A stretch of DNA of 64,000 nt. Source: Deltaproteobacteria bacterium (GTDB lineage Bacteria; Desulfobacterota; Binatia; UBA1149; SPBQ01). A program made the position numbers and the translations under genes. The DNA is taken from positions 1 to 64,000 of the forward strand of contig JAJCZM010000058.1 in NCBI GenBank assembly GCA_029262375.1. The letters are read 5' to 3'. The notes under the pieces are model-generated. The model worked only from the letters and a program-made list of their open reading frames with translations. It was not told the DNA's origin and did no database searches. This document shows, one piece after another, positions 55,112-63,600 of the stretch; the stretch's first letter is position 1; every line of letters begins with the position of its first letter.

Positions 55112-56272
55112 TCAGAGCCCCATCTGGCGCACGGCCAGATCGCGCATGATCTCTTCCGACCCACCGCCGATTGCCAGCACGCGCACCTCGCGGTACATGC
55201 GCTCCACCGCGGTGCCGCGCAGATAGCCGGCTCCCCCGAAAATCTGCAGTGCTTCGCGCGCGACGAACTCGAAAACTTGTGTGGCCCAGAACTTCGCCTT
55301 ACAGATTTCTGCGACCGGCATCTCCCCTACCCCTCCTTCCCCCGCTTCATTGACGAGCCACGCAATCTGATTGAGATAGGCCTCGACGGAATCGATACGC
55401 GCCGACATCTCAGCGATCTTGTGGCGAATGACCTGATGTTTGATGAGCGGCTTGCCGAACGTATGTCGCTCCTGCGCGTATGCGATGGACTCTCGAAGAC
55501 AAAGCTTCGAAGAGCCGAGAGCTGCAGAGATCAGACCGACGCGCTCCAAATTGAAATTGTTCATGATCGCGAGGAAGCCTGCGTCTTGCTTCCCGATCAT
55601 GCTCGAGGCCGGCACACGGCAGTCATCGAAATACAGCGACGCGGTGTCGGAACTCCACCAGCCCATCTTCTTGTCGAGCTTCGTCTGGGTAAACCCAGGT
55701 GTTCCCTTCTCGACGAAGAACAACGAAATGCCGGCCAGCCCGGCGTCACCGGTGCGCGCGCCGACGACGAAATAGGAAGCGCGCATGCCGCCGGTGATGA
55801 AAGTCTTCGAACCGTTGATGACCCAGTCGTCGCCGTCGCGCGTCGCCGTCGTCTGCATTCCAGCAACGTCGGAGCCACCTCCCGGCTCGGTAATGCCGAG
55901 CGCGCCGCCGGATTCGCCCGACATGATTTCGGGCAACGCGCGGCGCTTGATTTCGTCGGGGGCCAGCGACTGAAGCGGCCCCGTCATGATGTTGCAGCCG
56001 GTCAGAGCGGCAACCACGCCTCCGGCGCCGCACATCGACAGTTCTTCGCCGAGAATGACTCGCATGAAGCAATCGTCGAAGCCCAAGCCTCCGTACTCTT
56101 CGTCGATCCCGAATCCGAACAGACCGAGCGCACCGGCCTTACGGTGTAGTTCCCACGGGATTTCGCCGGCTTCGTCCCACTCGTCGACGTAGGGTGTAAT
56201 CTCGTTGGCGACAAAGCGGCGCACCGTGTCACGAAACGCCGCACGGTCCTCGTTTTCATAGATACTTCTCAT
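55112..56272 (-). CDS. Acyl-CoA dehydrogenase
   Basis: 386 aa from the ATG at 56272 (GGGGAG 8 nt before it). It has complete ACAD motifs: GFGIDEEYGGLGFDD, TEPGGGSDVAGMQTTA, FITGGMRASYFVV, QIFGGAGYLRGTAVERMYRE and IGGGSEEIM. It oxidises an acyl-CoA to the enoyl form, passing electrons to ETF. It lies just upstream of the acyl-CoA carboxylase genes, as isovaleryl- or other branched acyl-CoA dehydrogenases do beside methylcrotonyl-CoA carboxylase, but substrate is not proven. Confidence 0.85.
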   Translation of the reverse strand: MRSIYENEDRAAFRDTVRRFVANEITPYVDEWDEAGEIPWELHRKAGALGLFGFGIDEEYGGLGFDDCFMRVILGEELSMCGAGGVVAALTGCNIMTGPLQSLAPDEIKRRALPEIMSGESGGALGITEPGGGSDVAGMQTTATRDGDDWVINGSKTFITGGMRASYFVVGARTGDAGLAGISLFFVEKGTPGFTQTKLDKKMGWWSSDTASLYFDDCRVPASSMIGKQDAGFLAIMNNFNLERVGLISAALGSSKLCLRESIAYAQERHTFGKPLIKHQVIRHKIAEMSARIDSVEAYLNQIAWLVNEAGEGGVGEMPVAEICKAKFWATQVFEFVAREALQIFGGAGYLRGTAVERMYREVRVLAIGGGSEEIMRDLAVRQMGL

Positions 56273-56431
56273 GTCGGTGGCTCCCCTGCGATGCACCGGC
56301 GCAATGCAACCATCTGTGAGTACCAGCAGGTTTGTTCTGGTCCAAGCGAGACGGAAGCGCACCGGCGAAGTCGCTGTTCGGTGGACATCGCTCGTGTGTT
56401 ATCACAGAGCGCGCGGACACGGAGTCGGAGC

Positions 56432-56887
56432 ATGACGAGCGATAACAGATTCGAAAGCCTGGGCCTCGGTCCCATCGAACAAGTGGCCTATGCGGTGCAC
56501 GACATGCAGCGTGCCCTGGAACGCTACGAGCCGATCTACGGTGCGTTCGAGGTCTACGATGCGCCCAATCCCGGCTGCACCGCGCGCGGTGTGGAAGTCG
56601 CCTTCCCCGTCCGCATTGCCACCAACAACGACGGACCGATAGAGATCGAACTACTGCAGCCACTCGGCGGCCCATCGGTACTGACCGAACATTTGGCGGC
56701 GCATGGCGAGGGCTTGCACCACGTTCGCTTCCGATGCCCCGAGATCGACGCAAAAATCGTCGAACTCGAAGCGGCAGGCTTCACGAACTTACTCTACAAA
56801 CGGTTCGCGGAGAACGTCGCGTTTAGCTATTTGAGTGCGCCTGGCGAAGACGAGCCGATCGTCATCGAGCTGTTGCAGATGCCTTAG
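56432..56887 (+). CDS. VOC/glyoxalase-family protein
   Basis: 151 aa from the ATG at 56432 (GGAGTCGGAGC before it). One VOC domain: IEQVAYAVHDMQRALERY, PIEIELLQPLGG, GEGLHHVRFRCPEIDA and PIVIELLQ. Metal-binding His and Glu positions look present (H in HHVRF, E in EIELLQ/VIELLQ). Possible epimerase (methylmalonyl-CoA epimerase-like) or dioxygenase/lyase; the carboxylase context makes an epimerase role attractive but unproven. It overlaps the next minus-strand gene by 26 bp. Confidence 0.7.
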   Translation: MTSDNRFESLGLGPIEQVAYAVHDMQRALERYEPIYGAFEVYDAPNPGCTARGVEVAFPVRIATNNDGPIEIELLQPLGGPSVLTEHLAAHGEGLHHVRFRCPEIDAKIVELEAAGFTNLLYKRFAENVAFSYLSAPGEDEPIVIELLQMP

Positions 56888-57668
56888 CGGCCTGGGCCGA
56901 TAGATCCGCTAAATCGGGTGAATCCGGCGGATCCGGCGGCTCCGCGATATCGGCTAGCGCAACGATCGCTGCGCGCACCGCGGTGATGAGTTCCTCGCGT
57001 GTGTCGACCGTGTAGTCACGAGCGTCGATCGGGGTACCGATGTGCACCTGAACCTCGCGCCCCTGCTCGAGGCTGAACGTTCCGGCGGGCAGCACCTGAT
57101 GGGCTCCGCGGATCCCGATAGGAATGATGAGCGCTCCGGTCTGTAGCGCCAGCATGAAACCACCTTTCTTGAAGACTCCGATCGATCCGTCCTTGGAACG
57201 CGTTCCTTCGGGTGCCACCCAAAGACAGATCCCCGACGTCATTTTCTCTCGCGCACGATCGAGATCACGCAAAGCGCGTTCGTGGTCGCTGCGGTCGATC
57301 GCAATGAACTCCGCGACTCGCATTCCTCGGCCCCACAGCGGCACGGAGAATAACTCGCGCTTGGTGAGCATACGGATGCTTCCTTTCAGAGAGACGAATG
57401 TCAGGGGAATGTCGTACAGGCTGCCGTGGTTGCACATGAGCATGACCGGCCGACCGGACGGGATCGATACACCATCGGGGTTGTGGACGGTGCGCTGGAT
57501 GCGCGCGTGATCCAGCAGTCGCCCGGACCACCACCGAAGCCGAGCGTCCCCCTGCTCGCGCCGGAACCGCCCGAGGCGAACGTCCACAATCGTCGCCAAC
57601 GTGATCCGCAGGGTATCGATCACGGTCCGCGCGAGGACATACAAGACTGTCGGTTTACCGGCACGCAT
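56862..57668 (-). CDS. plsC: 1-acyl-sn-glycerol-3-phosphate acyltransferase
   Basis: 268 aa from the ATG at 57668 (GGAG before it). It has the acyltransferase HX4D motif NHGSLYD near residue 78, IAIDRSDHER, the PEGTRS box and the usual hydrophobic approach segment. It adds a fatty acyl group to lysophosphatidate at the membrane. The C-terminus encodes a 9-bp tandem repeat (PPDPPDSPD-type), a possible sign of repeat growth near the stop. Confidence 0.85.
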   Translation of the reverse strand: MRAGKPTVLYVLARTVIDTLRITLATIVDVRLGRFRREQGDARLRWWSGRLLDHARIQRTVHNPDGVSIPSGRPVMLMCNHGSLYDIPLTFVSLKGSIRMLTKRELFSVPLWGRGMRVAEFIAIDRSDHERALRDLDRAREKMTSGICLWVAPEGTRSKDGSIGVFKKGGFMLALQTGALIIPIGIRGAHQVLPAGTFSLEQGREVQVHIGTPIDARDYTVDTREELITAVRAAIVALADIAEPPDPPDSPDLADLSAQAAKASATAR

Positions 57669-57919
57669 GAGTGACTCCGGAGAAAGGCATTGTACACGAC
57701 GTCTCAGTAGTTCCGAGTCCTTCGCAATCCGTGCTCCGGGCGCGGCCGCGCCCCTGCCGCTGCGCGCCGGCAGGGCTCCGCACCGACATCGACGTATTGT
57801 TGGAGCAGCCGTATAGTCCGCCGGAACTCTGCCGGTGCGCAGGCGAAGCCAGCCCATGGCTTGTTTCGTGGCAACTCCCGGCGAGCCGGGCTGCACAAGG
57901 GACGAGAAAAGGACGAGCC

Positions 57920-58657
57920 ATGACCATGACACCTCCGCGCACCGTCCCTCTCGCAACTGCCGGCTTCAAGGCGGTTCGACGGGCGATTCTCTTCGCGGTT
58001 CTGCTGCCGATACTTCTGGCCGGAGTCTGCGCGAGCGGCTGCCGACGTTCCCCGGTTGGATTCCCCACCGAAGACTCACCGATCATCATTGCGCTCGGCG
58101 ACAGCATCACGGCTGGAAACACCCTCGAAAAGGAACAGCACTACCCGGACCTCATCCAGGCGCGCTTCATCGAAGACGGAATCAACGCCCGCCTCTACAA
58201 CGCCGGATTCCCCGGAGACGCCAGCGCCAACGCAAAGAAGCGCGCCTCGGAACTGCTCGCGTTCAAACCCGCGATGATCATCATCGCCATCGGAACCAAC
58301 GACATCACCAGCGCCACGACGCCGGAGCAGGCGGAAGCCAACCTCGCGGCAGCTATCGAAGCGATGCGTGATGCGGGCGTCGACGTCTTCCTGATCGGTT
58401 CGCAGGTCGAGCGAGCCGGCCAGGTCGGCCCACTTTATCGTGCCCGGCTGGATGCCTACGCGGCGATGTACCGCCGTTTGGAAGCGCGTTTCAACGTACC
58501 GCTCGTATTGGACATCCTCGCACCGGCCACCAACAACGCCGAACGGATTCTCAACGACAACATTCACCCAACCGCGGCGGGACAAATCGCCATCGCTGAG
58601 ATGCTTTACGAACCGATCAAGACGGCGGCACTAGGTCTCATCGAGAAACGCCGATAG
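57920..58657 (+). CDS. GDSL/SGNH-family lipoprotein hydrolase (TesA-like)
   Basis: 245 aa from the ATG at 57920 (AAAAGGACGAGCC before it). The lipoprotein signal ends GVCASGC. SGNH blocks are intact: IIALGDSITAG (catalytic Ser), GDASAN, AIGTNDITSA and NDNIHPTAAG (catalytic Asp/His). It acts in the periplasm or outside the cell on lipid or carbohydrate esters. It is convergent with the MBOAT gene one base after the stop. Confidence 0.8.
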   Translation: MTMTPPRTVPLATAGFKAVRRAILFAVLLPILLAGVCASGCRRSPVGFPTEDSPIIIALGDSITAGNTLEKEQHYPDLIQARFIEDGINARLYNAGFPGDASANAKKRASELLAFKPAMIIIAIGTNDITSATTPEQAEANLAAAIEAMRDAGVDVFLIGSQVERAGQVGPLYRARLDAYAAMYRRLEARFNVPLVLDILAPATNNAERILNDNIHPTAAGQIAIAEMLYEPIKTAALGLIEKRR

Positions 58658-60064
58658 CTAGAACTGGAAGTAGATGAACTCGCCGCCGGCGCCGGAGACG
58701 GCCCAGCAGATTCCGATGAGAACACCCGCCAACGCGCCTTCGAGGAGCGTTGCCAGATGGCCCTGCCGCGCACGCGCGCGTAGCTCCGGCATGTGCAGCC
58801 GCACCCAACGCTCGGCGATGTGAAGTAGGAAACACAGCACCACGATCGCCGTCTGAACGGGAGGCCAACCGGTAAAGAAATCGAATTTTGCGAACCCGCC
58901 GTAGAATTCCAGAGCGACGGCGAGCGACGGCGAGCGGAAGCTGGCCTGCACGAACGCCATCCCAACGAACGTTGCGGCGACCTTCGGCGCGTCAGCCCAA
59001 ACCACCGGCCTATCGAAGGTGCGCGTGTCGCCGCCCGCCAAGCGATGGATCGCCAACCAGATTCCGTGCAAGCCGCCCCACATGACGAAGGGCCACGCGG
59101 CACCGTGCCACAGGCCGCCCAGCACCATCGTGATCGTGAGGTTCGTGTAGCCGCGCAGCTCACCTAGCCGATTGCCCCCGAGCGGAATGTAGACGTAGTC
59201 GCGAAGCCAATCGGAAAGCGTGATGTGCCAGCGCCGCCAGAATTCCGCTGGGTTGCGCGATAGGTACGGCTCCAAAAAATTGTGTGGTAGCTCGAATCCC
59301 AGCAGCAGTGCCGATCCGCGTGCCATGTCCACGTAGCCGGAGAAGTCGTAGTAAACCTGAAACAGGAAACAGAAAGCCGTGCAGAGGTGGTAGCCGGCGC
59401 TTCCGTACCCGGGAACGGAATACGCGTCGTTCACAAAAGGAGCGAGCAGGAAATCCGCCAGAATGAGCTTCTTCGCCGCTCCCGATACCAACAGCCACAT
59501 CCCTCGGTGAGAGCGCTCACGCGTGATGTGCCCGCCGGACATCAGCTGCGGGAGTAGATGGCTGCCGCGCAGAATCGGCCCGGCGATCAGCTGCGGGAAG
59601 AACGAAATGAACAGCACGTAGCGCCAGAAACTGTCTATCGGTTTGATGTCGCCACGATAGGTATCGACCGTCAGTGCGATGATCTGGAAACTGTAAAACG
59701 AAATCCCCAGGGGCAGGAACAGATGTGGAATCTCAGGTGGGACGTCCATCACCGCGGTCAGCAGCGGCATGGCGGTCTCGATCGCAAAGCCCGCGTACTT
59801 GAAGCGTGCGAGCAGAGCCAGCGTGAACACGACGGCCACGGCGAGATAAGCGCGCGGTCGCTCGCTCTTCACCATGCGGCGCAGCATCAGATAGTTGACG
59901 GCCAGGTCGAAGCCGAGCAACAGCAGATAGACCGGCAACCACAACGAATAGAAAACGATGCTGATCGCCAACAAGACGATCGATCGACGATTGCGCGGCG
60001 CGAGCCGCACGGCAATGACGGCCATCGCCAGAAAGAGCGCGTACTGCGGCGTACTGAAAAGCAC
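58658..60064 (-). CDS. MBOAT-family O-acyltransferase (AlgI-like)
   Basis: 468 aa from the GTG at 60064, which overlaps the TAG of the upstream gene by one base. A multi-span membrane protein with the MBOAT signature GGLWHGAAWPFVMWGGLHGIW (catalytic His near residue 320) and NFLEPYLSRNPAEFWRRWHI. It transfers acyl groups to a cell-surface polymer or glycan across the inner membrane. The linked SGNH protein is the usual partner. The polymer is unknown; no alginate biosynthesis genes are in view. Confidence 0.85.
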   Translation of the reverse strand: MLFSTPQYALFLAMAVIAVRLAPRNRRSIVLLAISIVFYSLWLPVYLLLLGFDLAVNYLMLRRMVKSERPRAYLAVAVVFTLALLARFKYAGFAIETAMPLLTAVMDVPPEIPHLFLPLGISFYSFQIIALTVDTYRGDIKPIDSFWRYVLFISFFPQLIAGPILRGSHLLPQLMSGGHITRERSHRGMWLLVSGAAKKLILADFLLAPFVNDAYSVPGYGSAGYHLCTAFCFLFQVYYDFSGYVDMARGSALLLGFELPHNFLEPYLSRNPAEFWRRWHITLSDWLRDYVYIPLGGNRLGELRGYTNLTITMVLGGLWHGAAWPFVMWGGLHGIWLAIHRLAGGDTRTFDRPVVWADAPKVAATFVGMAFVQASFRSPSLAVALEFYGGFAKFDFFTGWPPVQTAIVVLCFLLHIAERWVRLHMPELRARARQGHLATLLEGALAGVLIGICWAVSGAGGEFIYFQF

Positions 60065-61209
60065 TAGCGCTCCCCCCGCCGGCGTCGCAGCACCCGCGCG
60101 ACGTCGGGAGCAAGTCGCTCGGCCAACAACTGAGGCCCGTTGATCGGCTCGTCGTAAAAAAGGTGACCGAACGCGTCACGGAACGCGGCGTCCGAAAGCA
60201 GATCGTGCGCATCGACGAAGTAGGCGCCGTAACGATCCGCGGCGGCGCGAAAGACCGAAAGCGTCTTACTCAAACCAGCTTCGTTATATACACCGACGTC
60301 GCGCAGATGATCGATATTCGTCGGCACCACGTACATCACGACGGATATCCCGGCGGCGTCGAGCTCCTCGAGCAGAGCCTCGAGAACACGCATCGTAAAG
60401 TGATTCTCGTCGAGACCGCGCATGGAAACGCCGAAAAATTCGTCAGCGCGACGCTCGTTGAAGCGATTTCTATCCCCGGGAAGCGTTTCCGAGCGCATCA
60501 CGGCGTTACGCCGGGCGGCGCGCGCAATGGGCTCGGTTCGCAAGCCGGTACGCTCGGCAACATAGTCCTCTGCGTACTGCCGGAAGTGGCCAACCCGCGC
60601 CTGTTCTCTGCGCTGGACGAACCAAAGCCGAGGCTGGCGGGTACGCACAAGCAGCTGATGAAACAAAAGTTGATCCGCGGTGACGCCGTAGTGCTGCAGG
60701 GGCAGGCCGACTAATGCGCGCGGAAGACGTCGCGCGCTCATCCAGCCTGCCAGTTCGGGACGTCGGAGTACCGGCGGCAGATACGACCGAATGACACCCA
60801 GGTTCAGTGCGATCGTCACGATATCGGGTTTTGCACGTACGATACCGTCGAGCGCTAGATAGAAGTTGCCCGGCGTCATGCCTTGAGCAGCGACGGAGTA
60901 GACCTGGACTGCGGGCACCGGCAACGACTGCCGATCAAGTACCGTCTGCAGCTGGTCATAGAGCGTACGGCCTTTGGGATAAGCCATCACCGTCGAATCC
61001 CCGATCATCAGGACAGTGGCTTTCTGGTCGTCAAAGGCGTCCGCCTCGACCTTCGCCAATTCGAATCCCATTTGCACGACCGACCAGATACCCAGCGGCG
61101 GCAACGCGGGATGCACGGCCTTGCCGCCGGTATAGATCGTTGCGATGGTTGCAACTGCGGCAACGCAGAAGGCAACGGCCAGAAGTAGAGGGCGGACGAG
61201 ACGACTCAT
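60064..61209 (-). CDS. SGNH-like protein paired with MBOAT (AlgJ/AlgX-like)
   Basis: 381 aa from the ATG at 61209. An N-terminal membrane anchor or signal (LLLAVAFCVAAVATIATIYTG) is followed by a periplasmic SGNH-like domain. Block I is present (VLMIGDSTVMAYP). At the position where block V usually has Asp-x-x-His there is FYDEPINGPQLLAE, so the catalytic His may be missing or placed elsewhere. It probably receives acyl groups from the MBOAT protein and passes them to the polymer, or binds it. It overlaps the MBOAT gene by one base. Confidence 0.75.
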   Translation of the reverse strand: MSRLVRPLLLAVAFCVAAVATIATIYTGGKAVHPALPPLGIWSVVQMGFELAKVEADAFDDQKATVLMIGDSTVMAYPKGRTLYDQLQTVLDRQSLPVPAVQVYSVAAQGMTPGNFYLALDGIVRAKPDIVTIALNLGVIRSYLPPVLRRPELAGWMSARRLPRALVGLPLQHYGVTADQLLFHQLLVRTRQPRLWFVQRREQARVGHFRQYAEDYVAERTGLRTEPIARAARRNAVMRSETLPGDRNRFNERRADEFFGVSMRGLDENHFTMRVLEALLEELDAAGISVVMYVVPTNIDHLRDVGVYNEAGLSKTLSVFRAAADRYGAYFVDAHDLLSDAAFRDAFGHLFYDEPINGPQLLAERLAPDVARVLRRRRGER

Positions 61210-61291
61210 GAATCGGCTATAGTATCATAGACCAAGCTTGGTCTGCGCGCGTGGCCCACGCTACATCGGGGCACACGCGCGACGTAAGAAC

Positions 61292-62101
61292 TCAGGTCAC
61301 GGTTTGTACGGCTCCGCCGTCTACACGCAGATGCGCCGCGTTCAAATACGACGCTTGCTCACTGGCAACGAACACGACCGTCGCAGCCACTTCTTCGACG
61401 CGGCCGAAGCGGCCGGTCGGGTTCGGCATGAACGACGCGACGGCATGCGGCTCGATCTCCGCCCAGGTCTCTCCCCATCCTTTGCGCCGGGCTTTCTCGG
61501 TGAAATACGCCTCGACCTCGGCGGTGCGGATCACACCGGGACTGACCAGGTTCACCGTCACCCCACTCCCCTCGAGTTCGTTCGCCAGGGTTAGCGTCAC
61601 GCTCCCCAACGCCGTCTTCGCGGCGTAGTAGTGCGGCGTCGTTCGCCCGGGCCGCAACGACCCGACGGTCCCGACGAAGACGATGCGGCCCCAGCCGCCG
61701 GCCCGCATGGGTTCGAGAAGGCCGCGCGCCATGCGCACACCGGTCAGCACGTTGCGTTCGTAACCGTCGATCCAATGTGAAGTGTCCGAACTGTCGCCGT
61801 CGGACCAGCGCGGCCCGGTTGCGGTACCGTAGTTGTTGACGAGTACGTCTACCGGCCCGTCCGCGAGAACGCGGGAAATCATCTGAGCCGCGCCATTGTC
61901 GCTGAGGATGTCACCGGCGATCGAAACAGCCTTGCCACCGTTCGCGATGATTTCGGCCACGACGCCGTCGGCATCACCAGGCTCGAAGCCGTGTACGAGC
62001 ACCTCGGCGCCCTCGTCTGCGAACTGCTTCGCGATGGCGGCGCCGGTTCCGCGATAGGCGCCTGTTATCAACACACGCTTTCCGTCTAGCCCAAGATCCA
62101 T
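61292..62101 (-). CDS. Short-chain dehydrogenase/reductase (SDR)
   Basis: 269 aa from the ATG at 62101. The Rossmann motif is GAYRGTG in VLITGAYRGTGAAIA, with NNYGTATG (Asn motif) and Tyr-x3-Lys in YYAAKTALG. The upstream Ser of the catalytic triad is less clear. It probably reduces or oxidises a hydroxyl or carbonyl with NAD(P); substrate unknown. It is divergent from the next SDR gene. Confidence 0.8.
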   Translation of the reverse strand: MDLGLDGKRVLITGAYRGTGAAIAKQFADEGAEVLVHGFEPGDADGVVAEIIANGGKAVSIAGDILSDNGAAQMISRVLADGPVDVLVNNYGTATGPRWSDGDSSDTSHWIDGYERNVLTGVRMARGLLEPMRAGGWGRIVFVGTVGSLRPGRTTPHYYAAKTALGSVTLTLANELEGSGVTVNLVSPGVIRTAEVEAYFTEKARRKGWGETWAEIEPHAVASFMPNPTGRFGRVEEVAATVVFVASEQASYLNAAHLRVDGGAVQTVT

Positions 62102-62222
62102 AGGCCAAATCAATCCGACACGCGTCCCGCGCGCAAAAGCATCTTGCCATTGGGAAACAGACGCGCGGACGAGCGACTGACCGCGTGACAAGGTCGGGCG
62201 CTCGGGCTACCCAACGGGGGCC

Positions 62223-63017
62223 ATGGACCTTCATCTCAGCGGCAAGACTGCACTGATCACCGCCTCGACGGCCGGCATCGGTCTAGCCACGGCCAAGTCC
62301 CTCGCACGCGAGGGGGTGCGCGTCGTCGTCAACGGGCGCGGCGAAGAAACCGTCGAGCGCGCGCTCGCATCGATTCGCGCCGACGTCGACGACGCCGACG
62401 CAAACGGCCTGGTAGCCGACTCGGGAACCGCCGACGGATGCCAAGCAATCATCGACGGACAGCCAACCGTCGACATTCTCGTCAACAACACGGGGATCTT
62501 CGAAATAAGCGGCATTCTCGACGCGCCCGACGAACAGTGGGCCAGACTTCACGAAGTCAACGTCATGAGTGGATTGCGACTCGGACGTCACTTTCTGAAA
62601 GCGATGCTGAAGAACGACGACGGACGAATCGTCTTCATCAACAGCAACGTCACCGTGATACCGGCAAAAGAAATGCCGGACTATAGCGCCACCAAGGCCA
62701 TGCAGTTGTCGATTGCGCGCTCGCTCGCGCAACTCACGCAAGGGACAAACGTGACGGTAAACTCTGTGTTACCCGGCATGACCAAGACGGCGAATCTAGA
62801 AAAGGTCGTCGAGATGTTTTACAGGAAAGACGGCGAGGATTTCGCTACCGCCGAGCAACGTTTCGTGACCGAAAGCCGGCCCGGCGTTCTACTACACCGC
62901 TTGGTTAGACCCGAAGAGGTCGCCGACACCGTGACCTTCCTCGCCAGCCCGCGTGCCGGCGCAACCAACGGTGCCGCCATCCGGGTCGAAGGCGGCATGC
63001 TGCCCAACGTCATTTGA
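62223..63017 (+). CDS. Short-chain dehydrogenase/reductase (SDR)
   Basis: 264 aa from the ATG at 62223. The nucleotide motif is TASTAGIGLATA, with NNTGIFEISG (Asn motif), Ser in INSNVTVIP, and catalytic Tyr-x3-Lys in YSATKAMQLS. A classical SDR that may act on an acyl-CoA, steroid or sugar-like alcohol. It is followed 13 bp later by an SRPBCC gene. Confidence 0.85.
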   Translation: MDLHLSGKTALITASTAGIGLATAKSLAREGVRVVVNGRGEETVERALASIRADVDDADANGLVADSGTADGCQAIIDGQPTVDILVNNTGIFEISGILDAPDEQWARLHEVNVMSGLRLGRHFLKAMLKNDDGRIVFINSNVTVIPAKEMPDYSATKAMQLSIARSLAQLTQGTNVTVNSVLPGMTKTANLEKVVEMFYRKDGEDFATAEQRFVTESRPGVLLHRLVRPEEVADTVTFLASPRAGATNGAAIRVEGGMLPNVI

Positions 63018-63030
63018 GGAGCTGTTCCGC

Positions 63031-63453
63031 ATGGTCGAATGCATCGCTGAACGAGAACTCGCTGCACCGTTCGAGAGAGTATGGGCGATCGTCCGAAACT
63101 TCGGAGATCTCTCATGGTACGAGGCCGCCGAACGCATCGAGGTCATCGGCACGGGCCCCGGGCAGATACGACGCATCCACATCGCAGGGATAGACCCGAC
63201 GGTAGACGAGGTGCTCGGTTCAATCGACGAACAGGGGCACGCGATTCACTACACGGTAACCCAGGGCGACCTCGTCCCGTTCGAAGACTACTCGGTGGTC
63301 GCGAGCGTACGGGATCTCGGCGATGGCAAGTGCCACGCACGCTGGCATGCGACGTACGGCCCGGGCGGCATGAGTGAAGAAGATGCGGTCGGACTCATGC
63401 AGGGCAACTACACCGCGATGCTCGACATGATCGAGCGAGCGGCGTCCGTCTGA
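63031..63453 (+). CDS. SRPBCC (START/Bet v1-like) polyketide-cyclase-type protein
   Basis: 140 aa from the ATG at 63031 (GAGGAG 9 nt before it). It has the helix-grip fold pattern: ERELAAPFERVWAIVRNFGD, GPGQIRRIHI, and the C-terminal helix MQGNYTAMLDMIERA. Such proteins bind hydrophobic ligands and some cyclise polyketides. It is probably co-transcribed with the SDR before it. Confidence 0.75.
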   Translation: MVECIAERELAAPFERVWAIVRNFGDLSWYEAAERIEVIGTGPGQIRRIHIAGIDPTVDEVLGSIDEQGHAIHYTVTQGDLVPFEDYSVVASVRDLGDGKCHARWHATYGPGGMSEEDAVGLMQGNYTAMLDMIERAASV

Positions 63454-63470
63454 GCGCAGGCCTAGCCGGC

Positions 63471-63600
63471 TCAGCGAATATTTCCGGCTCCGCCGGTCAG
63501 CGAATATTTCCGGCTCCGCCGATCAGCGGATATTTCCGGCGCCGCCGGTCAGCGAATATTTCCGGCTCCGCCGATCAGCGAATATTTCCGGCGCCGCCGA
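63471..63600. repeat. Five 26-bp tandem units at the stop codon of the DapB-like gene
   Basis: Exactly five 26-bp units (63471-63496, -63522, -63548, -63574 and -63600), each starting TCAGCGAATATTTCCGGC or a one-base variant of it. On the minus strand each unit encodes GGAGNIR followed by TGA. The unit at 63575-63600 is the true end of the adjacent gene; the other four repeat that end into the intergenic space. Confidence 0.9.

Noticed and set aside
63471-63600. CRISPR-like array from the 26-bp repeats
   Set aside because: The units are directly adjacent with no unique spacers, and each contains a gene's terminal codons and stop. No cas genes are near.
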